Program-made: the position numbers and the translations under genes
Source: Isoetes taiwanensis
Lineage: Eukaryota; Streptophyta; Lycopodiopsida; Isoetales; Isoetaceae
Length of the DNA: 64,000 nt
Direction of reading: 5' to 3'
Assembly: GCA_021234155.1 (NCBI GenBank)
Contig: JAJEKV010000011.1
Coordinates: forward strand, 15,353,255 to 15,417,254
Part shown: positions 13,601 through 23,129 of the stretch, one piece after another
How positions within the stretch are numbered: the stretch's first letter is position 1
Layout of the letters: each line of letters opens with the position of its first letter
The notes under the pieces: generated by a model
Told to the model about the DNA's origin: nothing
Databases searched by the model: none
What the model saw: only the letters and a program-made list of their open reading frames with translations

Positions 13601-15025
13601 CTTCTACTTGCCACATCGGGAGGAGGAAAGGCCCAAACTCCGGCTCCGTCCGGTTCCCCTTTGCTCCCGTATTCTCCGCCGCTTCGGCAGGTCCCAAGTG
13701 CAGTAGACCGGGGACTCGGCCCCAAAAGCGTAAACCCTTCTAGAGCTCGGCAACCCACGGGGTTTACGTTTGAGGCCCTCTCCTTGTCGGTCGATTCAGT
13801 AGGGACCTTGGCGTGTCTTGAAGTGGGGTTGGGGTGTTGGCGCTTGAGCGCGGACCCTAAAAATCCCTCAGGAGGCCGCTTGCCCCAAATTTCCTCTCCC
13901 CAAGGCCACGGGGGACCCACGAGGCGACCTCCCTCTCCCATCTAATCGCTGATCGACTCGCCAATGGACTCGGAGCGCGTCGACATTGCCCAGGGACCAA
14001 GTTCCGTGGCCAGAAGACCACCCGAACTCAAAGAAGCGCCAAAGTAGCTCACTTCAATCACACTCGTAGTCAATTGGCCTAGGATGTGCATGCGGGATCT
14101 TGTCGTGGAGGGCGTGAGTGTTTCCTTCTTCATAAAAACCGGCCGTGTAACTTGCTCCCTAGGGTAATTTCGCCATTCCGACCCCATTTGGCGGGGGTCT
14201 ATTTGCCATTCCTGAGCATCCCGGTGCGACGACAAAAAGTCTTGCGGTTTCTAAAAGTAGACATCGGGGCCGCCCGCTGTTTGACAAGTTCTCCCGGCCC
14301 GATCACGGAATCTTTTGGACCTTCGAAGAGGGGTCCCGAATCGAGGATCCAGCGGTCGGATAGGGGAACCGGGCTCCTGAGAGGTGGTCATTAAGCGTCT
14401 CGGCCCGGGGAGCGCCGGGAAAGAGCTGCCTGCCGGGAACTTTTTGATCCCGCCTCACGGGTCCTGACTCTCCCCTCTTGTGAGGGATCCACCGCAAGGT
14501 CACGGCCTCGTTTGACTTGGGGAAGGGTGCGGCTCGGTTGCCACAGCGGGCTGCCCCGCCAGTTCTAATCTTAACCCTTTGACCTAGACCTTCTCCAGAA
14601 AATTAGAAAAAATTGGGCCGTCTTTGGAGATGAATTAGGGATCCGTGGCAAAAGCGAATTTATTTTAGTGCAATGCATTAATTGCGAATTCTGAATGTCT
14701 TGCCACATTAAAAAGCCCCAGCTTCTACTTGCCACATCGGGAGGAGGAAAAGGCCCAAACTTCAGCTCGTCCGGTTCCCCTTGCTCCATTATTCTCGGCT
14801 GCAGCTTCGGCCCGTCCCAAATTGCAGCAGACCGGGACTACGGCCAAAGCGTAAACCCTTTCTAGAGCACGCAACCCACGGGGTTTCGTTTGGAGGCCCC
14901 TCTCCTTGTCGGTCGGTAGGGACCTTAACGCCGGTGTCTTGAAAGTGGAGTTAGGTGTTGGCCTTGAGCGGACCCCTAAAATCCCTCAGGGCTGCTTGCC
15001 CCAAATTTCCTCTCCCCAAGGCCAC
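4690..15025. repeat. GC-rich satellite array, ~1.12-kb unit, about 8 copies
   Basis: The landmark GACCTAGACCTTCTCC recurs at about 4744, 6741, 7873, 8973, 10094, 11197, 12325, 13450 and 14581, a spacing of 1.10-1.13 kb except for a 2.0-kb first interval. Other landmarks keep the same order in each unit: GAGATGAATTAGGGATCC, TGCAATGCATTAATT, TTGCCACATCGGGAGGAGG, CGTAAACCCTTCTAGAGC, GAAGTGGGGTTGGGGTGTTG, CAATTGGCCTAGGATGTGC, GTTTGACAAGTTCTCC. Array ends are sharp near 4690 and 15025. Many short frames occur on both strands, but they are disrupted differently in each unit, so I do not call genes. Unit-to-unit differences are mainly small indels and substitutions in C/G-rich CAG/CTG/CCG contexts. 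Function unknown; a heterochromatic satellite is likely. Confidence 0.95.
5008..5900. repeat. Expansion of a ~297-bp sub-repeat inside the first satellite unit
   Basis: The CGTAAACCCTTCTAGAG landmark appears at about 5008, 5308, 5609 and 5898, then not until about 7014. Each step repeats the block running through GAAGTGGAGTTGGGGTGTTG, CTAAAATCC, TTTCCTCTCC and CCAATGGACTCGAA. Other units carry this block once. The extra three copies explain why the first unit is about 2.0 kb instead of 1.12 kb. The left edge of the array therefore has a higher-order rearrangement. Confidence 0.85.
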
Positions 15026-15809
15026 GGGAACTTCGAAATTCAAGGTGAGGCGTCGTTGAACCACAAGTCAATCCAAAACCCTTAGCGATAATCTATGAAG
15101 AGGCTGCAACCATATATGAAGTTGTATGTGATCATGCGAGAGAATATGGCAAATCAAAGAAGCTTCTTGCAGCTTTGCATGGACTCCAGGCGGGCATGCC
15201 TTGTGTAGATTGTATCTTGAGAAGAGCAACCCTGGTGAGCCATATGTTTGCCTTTACTCTGATCATGATGAAGTGATTGGCAAGCTTGATTTAGTATGAA
15301 AGTATGCAAGTGAAGCTCAATGGTGCACAAGTCTGGTTTATTAAAGTGGATAGATAAACAAGGATGGAGAGAAATCTAAGTGGATAGATAAAGAAGGATA
15401 GATAAAATACATAAGTAATCATTGCCAACTAGTGCTCCATTATTATCACGCTCGGATGTGTGAGTTTCATTGGAAGCAATACCCCAAGAATCATTGGCAT
15501 CACGAAGTTGCCTCCTCCCCATCTGTCATTTCCATTTGATGCAATTCCCCAACTATCATTCTCACCTGATTCCTTGTTATCTGTATCATTGTTACCAATA
15601 GCATCATGTTGATTTCCTCCCCATCGATATTCACAGAGTTTCAATGATGTTCAATGCTTTAAAATCTCACTAAAAGAGCCACCGAGTTTATTCTATGCAT
15701 TCTACCTCGAAAGACCGATCTCTATGCCGTGTAATGGTTTGATTCCTTTTTATATGTAGTTTCTGAAGGAAGATGCAATGCATACTTATGCAGAGAGATG
15801 TTTTGCAGG
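15026..15809 (+). other. Unique DNA between satellite and AGO fragment; possible exon remnant
   Basis: The satellite stops at about 15025 and unrelated sequence begins. Around 15110-15233 a frame reads VCDHAREYGKSKKLL and then LQAGMPCVDCILRR, ending near a GGTGAGC donor-like site, so it may be an exon remnant. I cannot assign it confidently. It could be an upstream part of the same Argonaute-like gene or something unrelated. The rest (15300-15809) shows only short frames. Confidence 0.3.
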
Positions 15810-16134
15810 CCGTTTAACAAACTGCTTTTACGTCGGGACGTTGGAGTTGTTAATCGATGTATAGTTCCTCCCCGTAATATAAATGATCGGTACTTGGACG
15901 AATGTGGCTTTGAAAATTAATGCCAAGGTAACTCACTTGGTACCCCATAATGGCTCCCTGCTCATTGAACTCAAGACTTACTTCAAAGTGTAGTGTGGAG
16001 GATATAATCTGATGTTATCGATGGAATTTACGTCGTGGTCTTCCAAAGGTCTCCGAGAGGAGCCAACTATAATCTTTGGAATGGATGTGTCACATGGAGC
16101 CCCATTCTCGTCAAATTCACCATCAATTGCAATT
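15810..16134 (+). pseudogene. Argonaute (AGO4-like) MID/PIWI gene fragment
   Basis: Argonaute proteins bind small RNAs; the PIWI domain carries the slicer active site. Here one exon-like stretch reads GVVNRCIVPPRNINDRYLD (15843-15899), then after a one-base shift NVALKINAK (15901-15927). This aligns with the conserved G-VTQCI-P-R-NDQYL-NV-LKINAK block of plant AGO4-type proteins. It ends at a GTAACT donor. After a ~66-base intron-like gap ending in TAG, the next exon (15994-16134) reads CGGYNLML and then PTIIFGMDVSHGAP and SPSIAI, ending at GTAAGG. The D of GMDVSHG corresponds to the first catalytic aspartate of the PIWI triad. Both junctions are phase 0, so this derives from genomic DNA and not a processed transcript. 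Only this piece is present and it has a frameshift, so it is a dead or captured fragment. It lies immediately left of the CACTA-like subterminal repeats. Confidence 0.7.
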
Positions 16135-16212
16135 GTAAGGATTGAACGTGTGTGCACTTGACTTAATCATTATTATTATAATTATAATAATAACTTATAA
16201 TTATAACTTAAT

Positions 16213-16331
16213 AAAAAAAAGGGCACGCGTCGTTTAACACAAAGACGTCGCTTATAGACGTCGTTTAACGACTATTGCGCACGCCGTTAACGACCTCGCC
16301 GACGTCGTTCACGACGTCCTCATAACTTTTT
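16213..16331. repeat. Left subterminal CGTCGTTTAACG motif cluster
   Basis: Repeated motifs such as ACGCGTCGTTTAACAC, GACGTCGTTTAACGAC and GCCGTTAACGACC occur within 120 bases and belong to the same family as those at 3505-3610 and 22040-22570. In CACTA elements such subterminal repeats are binding sites for the small DNA-binding protein. That role here is inference. Confidence 0.6.
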
Positions 16332-16772
16332 ATCGAAAAGCAGCGGCTTTTCCGCCGCCCTAGTTTTTTGGTTCTAAAAATTTGGAGGAGGCGTTTTTAA
16401 GTGGCGATTTTTGGCGCGGATCATCCTTGCGGTCCTTTCCAAGCTTCAAGCAAGCATCCAAAGGTATTTCAATGGATCAATCAACTCTATTTTTGAATTA
16501 GGCTTGTTGTTTGATAGATTTAGGGCTTCTTGTTTTTTCTTATTTGTTTTCAATCCATCCCATTTCTATCCTCCTCTTCTTTTTCCATCCTTGTTTTTCT
16601 TCAATCCATTTTAGCCTCTTATTAGTATGAATCGAATCCTCCTCCTTCTTCTTCCAATGATCTTCCAATCATTGGTTTCTTCCTTCTAATCTTCCGTTCT
16701 TCCAATCTTCTATTCATTTTCTTCTTCTTCTTCTTCACCACTTTCTCATTCTATTCAATCTTTCTTTCCTAT
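16332..16772. other. Unassigned T/C-rich DNA leading into the microsatellite
   Basis: A 67-codon plus frame (16411-16614) has no recognisable motif. The strand becomes increasingly pyrimidine-rich (TCTTCC blocks) toward the (CTT)n run. No gene called. Confidence 0.4.
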
Positions 16773-17050
16773 CTCTTCTTCTTCTTCTTCTTCTTCTTCT
16801 TCTTCTTCTTCTTCTTCTTCTTCTTCTTCTTCTTCTTCTTCTTCTTCTTCTTCTTCTTCTTCTTCTTCTTCTTCTTCTTCTTCTTCTTCTTCTTCTTCTT
16901 CTTCTTCTTCTTCTTCTTCTTCTTCTTCTTCTTCTTCTTCTTCTTCTTCTTCTTCTTCTTCTTCTTCTTCTTCTTCTTCTTCTTCTTCTTCTTTTCTTCT
17001 TCTTCTTCTTCTTCTTCTTCTTCTTCTTCTCTTCTTCTTCTTCTTCCTCT
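16773..17050. repeat. (CTT)n microsatellite, about 275 bp
   Basis: An almost pure CTT repeat runs from about 16773 to 17050, with two single-base interruptions near its right end. The opposite strand reads as a poly-lysine open frame, which is an artefact of the repeat. Poly-T tracts follow at 17170-17195 and 17275-17295. Confidence 0.98.
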
Positions 17051-17479
17051 TCTATTTTTTTCCATGGAAGAAGGACGTCGTTGAAAGATCAGGCCCATTC
17101 TTCCTCTATTTTTTATTACAAGAAGGGGACGGCCGTTGAAAAGAGCGAGGCCCCTTCTTTTTATGTTCTTCTTTTTTTTTTTTTTTTTTTTTTTTTACAT
17201 GTCAATATATAGTTCTTTTTAATTAACAATGTAAATAGTTTTAATGTCAATGATCTTTTCAATGTGAATCGTCTTTTTTTTTTTTTTTTTTTTTTATTTC
17301 TTTATTTATGTAAGTTTTCTAATTATTGAATGCCTTTATTTTTTGCATGTACACTAATAACAAAATCGTTAAACTCTTGGAAATCGATTTTTAATGCACT
17401 TCGAAGACATTCTAGGTAAGAATTTGAGTTTGAGTAGGAGAATAAAATTTTCATGTTTTATTTAGGTTAAAAAAAAAAC

Positions 17480-17850
17480 TTGGGGAGACTTGGACAAGGG
17501 CATGGTCGGCTCAAGCCTTGAGTGGAGAGACTAGGTGTTCCGGTCCAAGCTCACCGCTTACTCTTTGTAATTTTATTGATTAATGTATTTAGTTTAGAAA
17601 AAATTGGGGAGACTTGGACAAGGGGCATGGTCGGCTCGCCTTTGAGTGGAGAAGACTAGGTGTTCCCGGGTCCAAGCTCACCGCTTACTCTTGAAATTTT
17701 ATTGATTAATGTATTTAGTTTAGAAAAAATTTGGGGAGACTTGGACAAGGGCATGGTCGGCTCCGCCTTGAGTGGAAGACTAGGTGTTCCGGGTCCAAGC
17801 TCACCGCTTACTTTTGTTTATTGTTTTTATTAATATATCAATAAATAGAA
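17480..17850. repeat. Three tandem copies of a ~125-bp unit
   Basis: The phrase TTGGGGAGACTTGGACAAGG begins at 17480, 17604 and 17731 and each copy continues through GGCATGGTCGGCTC, GACTAGGTGTTCC and CCAAGCTCACCGCTTACT to an AT-rich end (TTTATTGATTAATGTATTTAG). A partial fourth copy (GGATTGGACAAGGGG) starts near 17860. No coding or regulatory role is apparent. Confidence 0.9.
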
Positions 17851-18120
17851 ATCTTTACGGGATTGGACAAGGGGGGGGTTTTTGAAAAAATTGCATTATT
17901 GATTTTCGGGTTTCTAGTTAAGAATGTTGTTTTTAAAGATGTTAGGGATGTCAAAGAAACACCGATGTGGAGTGGTTAAGAGCAAGAAAAAATTTAAATA
18001 GTTGGTTTTAAAAAAAAAAATTAAAAAGGGAAACTAACTCTTAAGAAAGTAGGTAAAGATTCATAATGAAGGTTTGAAAAAAGTCACAAAAGCAAGATTA
18101 ATGAATCTAAATTGGTTTGT
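17851..18120. other. AT-rich unassigned DNA
   Basis: Poly-A/T-rich sequence with no open frame of interest and no repeat beyond the partial copy of the preceding tandem unit. Confidence 0.4.
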
Positions 18121-19700
18121 AGGTATGGCCCCGATTTGTGAAGACACTAATGATTAGTGAGATTAGATGCATGGTCATAAATGAGATATGTGCTAACGAA
18201 GTCCCCGACCGGGAGATGCAAAGCGGTCAACGCGTGTCACCATTTTGTCGGACATGTGAAAAGGAAGTGCCAATTTGAGTTAGCACAAAATGGCCGTGTC
18301 AAGAAGAAATGTTGACTTCTCTCCTTGACACACATGTAAAGCCAATGATTGGAAACCCCATGGATGAACTGAAGACATGTTTGAAGCATTCGGTCTCGAC
18401 TTAAAGTCCCAATGCCGGAGGCTCGTGTCAAGGAATGGGTAGCTTCATGGAATTCCTCAAAGAAGCGACGTTTGGATCACAAGAACATCATTGCGGATCT
18501 CAATGCACGTCAGTTGGAGGTAATTAAAAATGCTTTGCATCAGGGGGGAAGCTCTAGTGGAGCAGGGCCTAGCAAGCCCCACTTTTCTTTGGAGAATCAC
18601 ATGAACACATCAATCTTTGTTGATCCCATGCCCGTAGGCCCGTGGATGTGATACACCTTATTGAGGAGAAACCAACACATCGCATGCGTATCAAATCAAA
18701 ATCAACGGAACACAACACTTCCAAGATGATGAGCTATACAAATTGATGGGTTTTCAAGGGCAAAAGATAGGGCAGAGACGTATGAGATGGCTCAAAGATA
18801 CATACGCTTCAAGAGCCCGCATCCTGCTTTGGCTACATCCATTGGACTTGCATATGAAGTTGCTAGCTCTAGTGGGGATACCATAGGGCCAATGGTGATT
18901 CTACCTTTCATGAATGGAGAGACACTTGCACACTTGTTTGACTATTTACCTAATAACTTGTCACGTTTTTAGAAGATGGTCAAATGCAATTGCTAGAGCC
19001 AAGAAGAACTGACAAACACATAGCGCTGAACTTAGGAGCAAAATCACGAAGTTGTATATCAAGTATGTTCGGAGATAGCTCTTGCCCTAGCGTAAGGTGT
19101 CGTTGAGATCCACAAAGGCCACTTCACTCACACAAAGCTTAATTGCAAGAGAGTCAAATTACATTTTGATGATGAGTACCAAAATGTGTGGGTGGCCATT
19201 GGTGATTGGGACAATGCAATTCATTTTTACGCCAAAGAGCGTCGTCCCTTGTTGAAGTGTCGGTACTTACTTTCTGGATGGACAAGCAAAATATCCATGG
19301 TTAGAGGAAACGTGTTTGAGAAATCAAAGGATGATGATCGTGTATGGGGACCACGAAATTCATGATGTCTATGCATTGGGATATATTTATGAGATGCTTC
19401 CTTTTTTCGTGCAAGCTATGCGACATTAATGGAGTGGTTTAATAATAACAACAATGCCCAATGGATTAATCCAACCCATATGTACCAACGACGTCTTGAC
19501 AAGTTGGAGGAGCAAAAAACAAGAATGATGTGCCTACGTGAAGACGTATTCTCATCACGACCCAAAGCTTCTGAAGTTGTTGAAGCCTTACAAAGTGTTG
19601 GAATATCTTCTACCATGGTTGTGAGACAAAGACGACACATGAAGTGCATGGATGCCTTGGAGATGTCAAAATTGTTGTTGTCACAACTCAAATAATGAAT
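18121..19700 (+). pseudogene. Unassigned transposon-type coding remnants
   Basis: Several plus-strand pieces look like decayed exons of one protein. 18412-18651 reads ARVKEWVASWNSSKKRR and later NARQLEVIKNALHQGG. 18787-18972 reads AQRYIRFKSPHPALATS and then GPMVILPFMNGETLAHLFDY. About 19135-19365 reads HFDDEYQNVWVAIGDWDNA and CRYLLSGWTSK. 19429-19695 reads THMYQRRLDKLEEQKTRMM and then LRQ-type basic helices. They are broken by stops and shifts. I recognise no catalytic motif. Their place inside the CACTA-like boundaries suggests transposon genes, but that is inference. Confidence 0.35.
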
Positions 19701-20124
19701 ACAATATTGTATATCTTGCCATGTTTAAGAGTATTAAATTTTTTTAATTGTCTAATAACCAAATATATAAAGACACTTTTAATTATTCAAATCCCAATGT
19801 TTTGTAATGAACTTCCCATGTTGCTAACATTTGTTGCTTTCCTACTATGTTATTCATCGCACTCCATATAAATAACTTGCAAGTTTTTGCACATGTCCAG
19901 CAACCATGGGATGCGGCACGATGGCATATCTATTGTTCACAACTTTACTTCTCGCGTGGCTTGGTAGCCTTATTGACAGCCCTAAACCTGCAAAGGCCTT
20001 TAAGAGGCGAAGTTGGTCGTTCGGGTTTAGCTCGCCACCACCGCCACCTCCACCATTGTGTGGATTTGGTATGGATTTTTTTCTAGGATAAAATGTAAGT
20101 TAACCATTTATTTTTAACGTTCTA
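19701..20124 (+). other. AT-rich spacer with a short Pro-rich open frame
   Basis: A 61-codon frame at 19906-20091 starts MGCGTMAYLLFTTLLLAWLG, a hydrophobic stretch, and later has a run of prolines. It is short and has no support from context. I see no other feature in this stretch. Confidence 0.25.
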
Positions 20125-20196
20125 ATGTTTTTAAATGTAGCGTGTAAATGCGGTTGCGTCCTTCTTTTCCTATGCATAATGTTCGTCGTCGTGGTT

Positions 20197-20604
20197 ATGG
20201 GCGGATCTTCTTCTCATCACCACCGCCGAAGAGACGGAAAAGGACCTCGCATCCAGCAGGAAGACGAAGAGCAGGGAACTCCGAGATATCAACGAGGCGA
20301 TAACCCTGAAGATAGGTGGAATGCCTTGCAATTCGGGATGTCGCCCGCAGAAATGGAGATTGCGCGCCAGGCTGTTGAACAAAGTAGGCGGAGGTCTGGC
20401 CCCCATGACCCTCCACGTCATAGCTCATACACTCCTTCAGAATTCAATCTTGGGGCCGTTCCCGAGCACGAGGAGAATGAACCCCCACGAAGGAGCGCCG
20501 ACCGTCGTCCACGTCGGAGTGGACGCAATTCCTCTTCAAGCTCTGTTAAAGATCGTGCACCACCTGCACCACCTCCACGAAGGCATCTCTTTCAATATGA
20601 GTGA
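20197..20604 (+). CDS. Hypothetical Arg/Ser/Pro-rich protein (possible transposon ORF)
   Basis: An open frame runs from 20125 to 20604. I prefer the ATG at 20197 because the upstream residues are hydrophobic and look like translated AT-rich leader. The product (about 135 residues) is hydrophilic: a HHHRRRDGKG start, a middle segment DRWNALQFGMSPAEMEIARQ that could form a helix, then stretches rich in R, S and P, ending RRHLFQYE. No domain recognised. It lies inside the candidate CACTA element and just upstream of a two-exon remnant that may belong with it. It could also be a single exon of a larger gene. Confidence 0.4.
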   Translation: MGGSSSHHHRRRDGKGPRIQQEDEEQGTPRYQRGDNPEDRWNALQFGMSPAEMEIARQAVEQSRRRSGPHDPPRHSSYTPSEFNLGAVPEHEENEPPRRSADRRPRRSGRNSSSSSVKDRAPPAPPPRRHLFQYE

Positions 20605-20728
20605 GTTCATCTTGAATTATGCCCTTTTTTGTTCACTAACACATATTCATATGTTAGTCGTATGTTGAGTGTAGTAGCAAGAAGTTGCCGCCACGCGACC
20701 TTTACTCTGATGGCGACAATTTTGGAAG

Positions 20729-21082
20729 ATGGCTAATAATGTCACAAATAGCGTTTGCCATAACGTCCACAAGGGTGAATGGAACTCGGGAGCCTATGAT
20801 GAGGAAAAAGAGAGGATCAAGGAGATTTTAGAAGCAGAATATCCCGAGCTCAAGTCAGGAGAGATCTCATGGAGGGAGCTTTGTTCAAAGCGGGGGTAAA
20901 CATGTTAAATCCACTGTGTATTAGGCTCTTTTCGCTCTTCATTATAACCTCATTGTACTCATATTTTATTTATATTTTGCAGGGTAATCGGAAGAAGAAC
21001 CGGTGAAGATCTTGCCAAAGCTACAGGAGTCCCGATAGAGGAAGTGGCACAGCCTATCTGGTTGACTAATGAGGCATTTCAA
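20729..21082 (+). CDS. Two-exon unassigned ORF inside the CACTA-like element
   Basis: Exon 1 (ATG at 20729 to 20895) reads MANNVTNSVCHNVHKGEWNS, then EEKERIKEILEAEYPEL and SWRELCSKRG, and ends at a GTAAAC donor. Exon 2 (20983-21082) follows an intron ending TTTTGCAG and continues in frame with VIGRRTGEDLAKATGVPIEE and PIWLTNEAF, ending at a GTACAT site. The junction phase matches, which supports real splicing. No family recognised. Further fragments to about 21480 (LSKKGEARTKANT and others) may be later exons but carry stops. Probably a transposon-encoded accessory protein. Confidence 0.4.
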
Positions 21083-22039
21083 GTACATCATCTCTCCCAT
21101 GAGTCGTATAATTAGATGATGCCATGTGGACTAAGTCCTTGTATTGCATTGTAGTGTTTGAAGGCCAACATATTATCAAAGAAAGGGGAAGCTAGAACAA
21201 AGGCAAATACTTGACGGGCAGGTACGACGAAGCAAGTGGCGACCATAGTGCCAATAAGACCTGGTCTGCAGCGGTTATGGCTTTCCGGATAAGCTATTTG
21301 TAAGTATAAATTTGGTTTATAATGTAGGTTCTCGAGTTGAACACTAACATTAGTTTTGGTGCTCATTCTCACTAGGCGTCATTTCTTTGTCGGTCGCCCG
21401 GCCGCTAAAGATGAACGCGAAAAGGGCCTTCAAACAAGGCGGTCATGCGGCCATCGCGTGCGCCATCTGGCGTGAAAGGGGATGAAGTGTGTATCATTCA
21501 TTAGATAATTATTTGTGACTACAATGAACTAATTGTTATGATACAATATAATGCGTAAAAATGAAGACGAAGCCAATGAAGAAGAAGAAGAAGAGAGCAA
21601 CAACTAAAGACTTAATATATTTTGTAATGTGCAAATTACATTGTGAAATATATTAATTGAATTCAATTTAAATTTTTATGCTTTGTTCTTATTATTTGTG
21701 ATTTTTTGTTATGTTAATTTTATGCTCGATTCTATTTTTTTTATTCTTAGATTTATTAAACATTTAATTACATATTAAACAATAATGCTTATCTACCATT
21801 AATATAATTTAATCAATATTTGTTTCTATTTTTCGAATTTTTAAATTTTTAAATATTTATTCTCGATTTATTTTGTTCATATTTAATATTTATTAATACT
21901 ATTAATATTATTGATAATATTAATATTAATAAATATTACTAAATATTTATTTATATTAAATATTTGTTAATTTTGCATATGAATATTAACTGTCCGTTAA
22001 ATCATATTGAATAATATTAAATAAATATTTTTTTTTTAT
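21083..22039. other. Spacer, strongly AT-rich from 21.6 to 22.03 kb
   Basis: The first part may hold decayed exons of the preceding ORF. From about 21600 it is TAATATTAATA-type low-complexity DNA up to the right subterminal repeats. No gene seen. Confidence 0.4.
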
Positions 22040-22589
22040 CAAAATTCTTTAATCGCCGTTGAACGACGCGTTATGCTGCGGGCCGCCACGCCGCCAGCGT
22101 CGTTGAACGACGCCGTCAAATGGCGCCGGCCGCCAGCCGCCGATGACGTTTTCCACGCAGCGAGGCGGTGTGTCGACCACGCCCGAACGTCGTTGAACGG
22201 CGTTTCACACGCCTTGGCGACGCCAGGCCGCTTACGCTGAACCGGCAACGCCACTGGATCGGACATGATGACGTGTACTTTTCGGCCGTTGAACGGCGTT
22301 GCCCGAATCATCGCCACGCCAAATGCCGCTACTTGGTTTTGGTCACTCTGGCGGCGATGCCGCGTGGTCGACCCACGGTAATGCGCGACGTTGAACGGCG
22401 TCATGTCGTTAAACTTAAAGACGCCGCAGCTTGCGACGCAGCGATATAGCGACGCGATAAACGTCGATATATCGACGCCCGGACGTCGAAATAGACGTCG
22501 TTTATCGACGTTTCGGCGTCGATCATCGACGTGCAAACGACGTCTGGACGTCGTAATAGACGTCGTAACAGGGCTTTGGTTTTGTAGTG
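22040..22589. repeat. Right subterminal repeats and CACTA-type terminus
   Basis: About 530 bases, GC-rich against an AT-rich neighbour, are packed with CGTCGTTGAACGACG, GTTGAACGGCGT, GACGTCGTTTATCGACG and related near-palindromes in both orientations. They finish at TTTTGTAGTG (22580-22589), the complement of a CACTA terminus. An ACT follows directly and could be one copy of the 3-bp target duplication typical of this superfamily. The other copy cannot be verified because the left end is unclear. Confidence 0.75.
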
Positions 22590-22815
22590 ACTGACCATAA
22601 TGGTACGATAGTTGGCTGGGCTGTGGGGGTCCCCTGCTTTGTATATGGGCACAACTCTACTGGTAGTCCAGTGCGGGGGGAAGCCTTCTTGCAATGCCCT
22701 GTTGAAGAGTGCTGTGAGAACCGGCACCATTGGGGGCCCGGCCCACTTGAGAAGCTCTGCCTGCATACCATCCAAATCTGCTGCCTTCCCGTTAGCGAGG
22801 GAGATATTATCAGCA
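22590..22815 (-). mobile_element. LINE (non-LTR) reverse transcriptase fragment, antisense
   Basis: The minus strand reads ISLANGKAADLDGMQAELLK, then LTALFNRALQEGFPPHW and VVPIYKAGDPHSPANYRTI. This is the start of the RT domain in plant L1/RTE-type LINEs (GKA-G-DG...ELLK, ...P..W....v.pi.K.GD...p.NYR.I). It stops at the CACTA end at 22589, so the rest of the RT was displaced or lost. The DGMQAELLK stretch carries the usual helix. No catalytic YADD box is present. A short dead fragment. Confidence 0.8.
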
Positions 22816-22926
22816 TTTACTCGACGAACTGGGAAGAGCGGGTGGAAGGAATTAGCTCAACTCAATCCCCAGTTGAAGAATCCAGATCTTATATATCCAA
22901 GTGAGAGGCTGAAGCTATGTAATTAA
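22806..22926 (+). pseudogene. LysM-domain fragment (3' exon remnant)
   Basis: The plus strand reads LSAFTRRTGKSGWKELAQLN, then PQLKNPDLIYPSERLKL and a stop at 22924-22926. This fits LysM, a roughly 45-residue fold that binds N-acetylglucosamine polymers: (GDT)LSAIA..G.SW.ELA.LNP.L.NPDLIYPG..L.L. The canonical PG is PS here. Only one LysM is visible, and the upstream coding sequence is replaced by the antisense LINE fragment, so this is probably the last exon of a disrupted gene. Chitin or peptidoglycan binding is a family property, not shown here. Confidence 0.5.
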
Positions 22927-23129
22927 CATATCTTGAGCTGCATCAAAATGATTCTATGGAAAAGCTCAACATGTGTTTTCTGTAACACATGCTTGCAAGA
23001 ATATAGTATATATGTTTACATAATGAAGTAATCCAGTCATGCCAAAATATGACTTTGAACTATGATTTAAGCCACTTCACCCTCTGGCCATGGAGGGCAA
23101 CCCTCCGTGCGCAGCACCTTGTTTTTAAA
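22927..23129. other. AT-rich flank after the LysM fragment
   Basis: Could include a former 3' untranslated region of the LysM gene. Nothing diagnostic. Confidence 0.3.

Larger units (their letters stand above)
16213..22589. mobile_element. Candidate CACTA-like DNA transposon (decayed)
   Basis: The right end is convincing: 22040-22570 is dense in CGTCGTTGAACGACG-type subterminal motifs and finishes GGCTTTGGTTTTGTAGTG at 22589, the reverse complement of a CACTACAAAA terminus. The left end is inferred from a matching motif cluster at 16213-16331, preceded by AATAAAAAAAAGGGC, which resembles a worn CACTACAAAAAAAGGGC. A clean left CACTA was not found. The interior carries a long (CTT)n run, poly-T tracts, a short tandem repeat and several coding remnants that I cannot match to TNPD/TNPA. 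The right end interrupts an antisense LINE reverse-transcriptase fragment, so the transposon is younger than that LINE. Confidence 0.5.

Noticed and set aside
5113-14789. Dozens of open frames of 60-190 codons on both strands in the satellite
   Set aside because: They are disrupted differently in each repeat unit, overlap on both strands and share no known motif. GC-rich repeat DNA gives long open frames by chance.
4690-15025. Ribosomal intergenic spacer
   Set aside because: No rRNA sequence, no pol I promoter-like word and no flanking rDNA in the window.
16769-17098. Long minus-strand frame encoding poly-lysine/poly-glutamate
   Set aside because: It is the translation of a (CTT)n microsatellite and has no other support.
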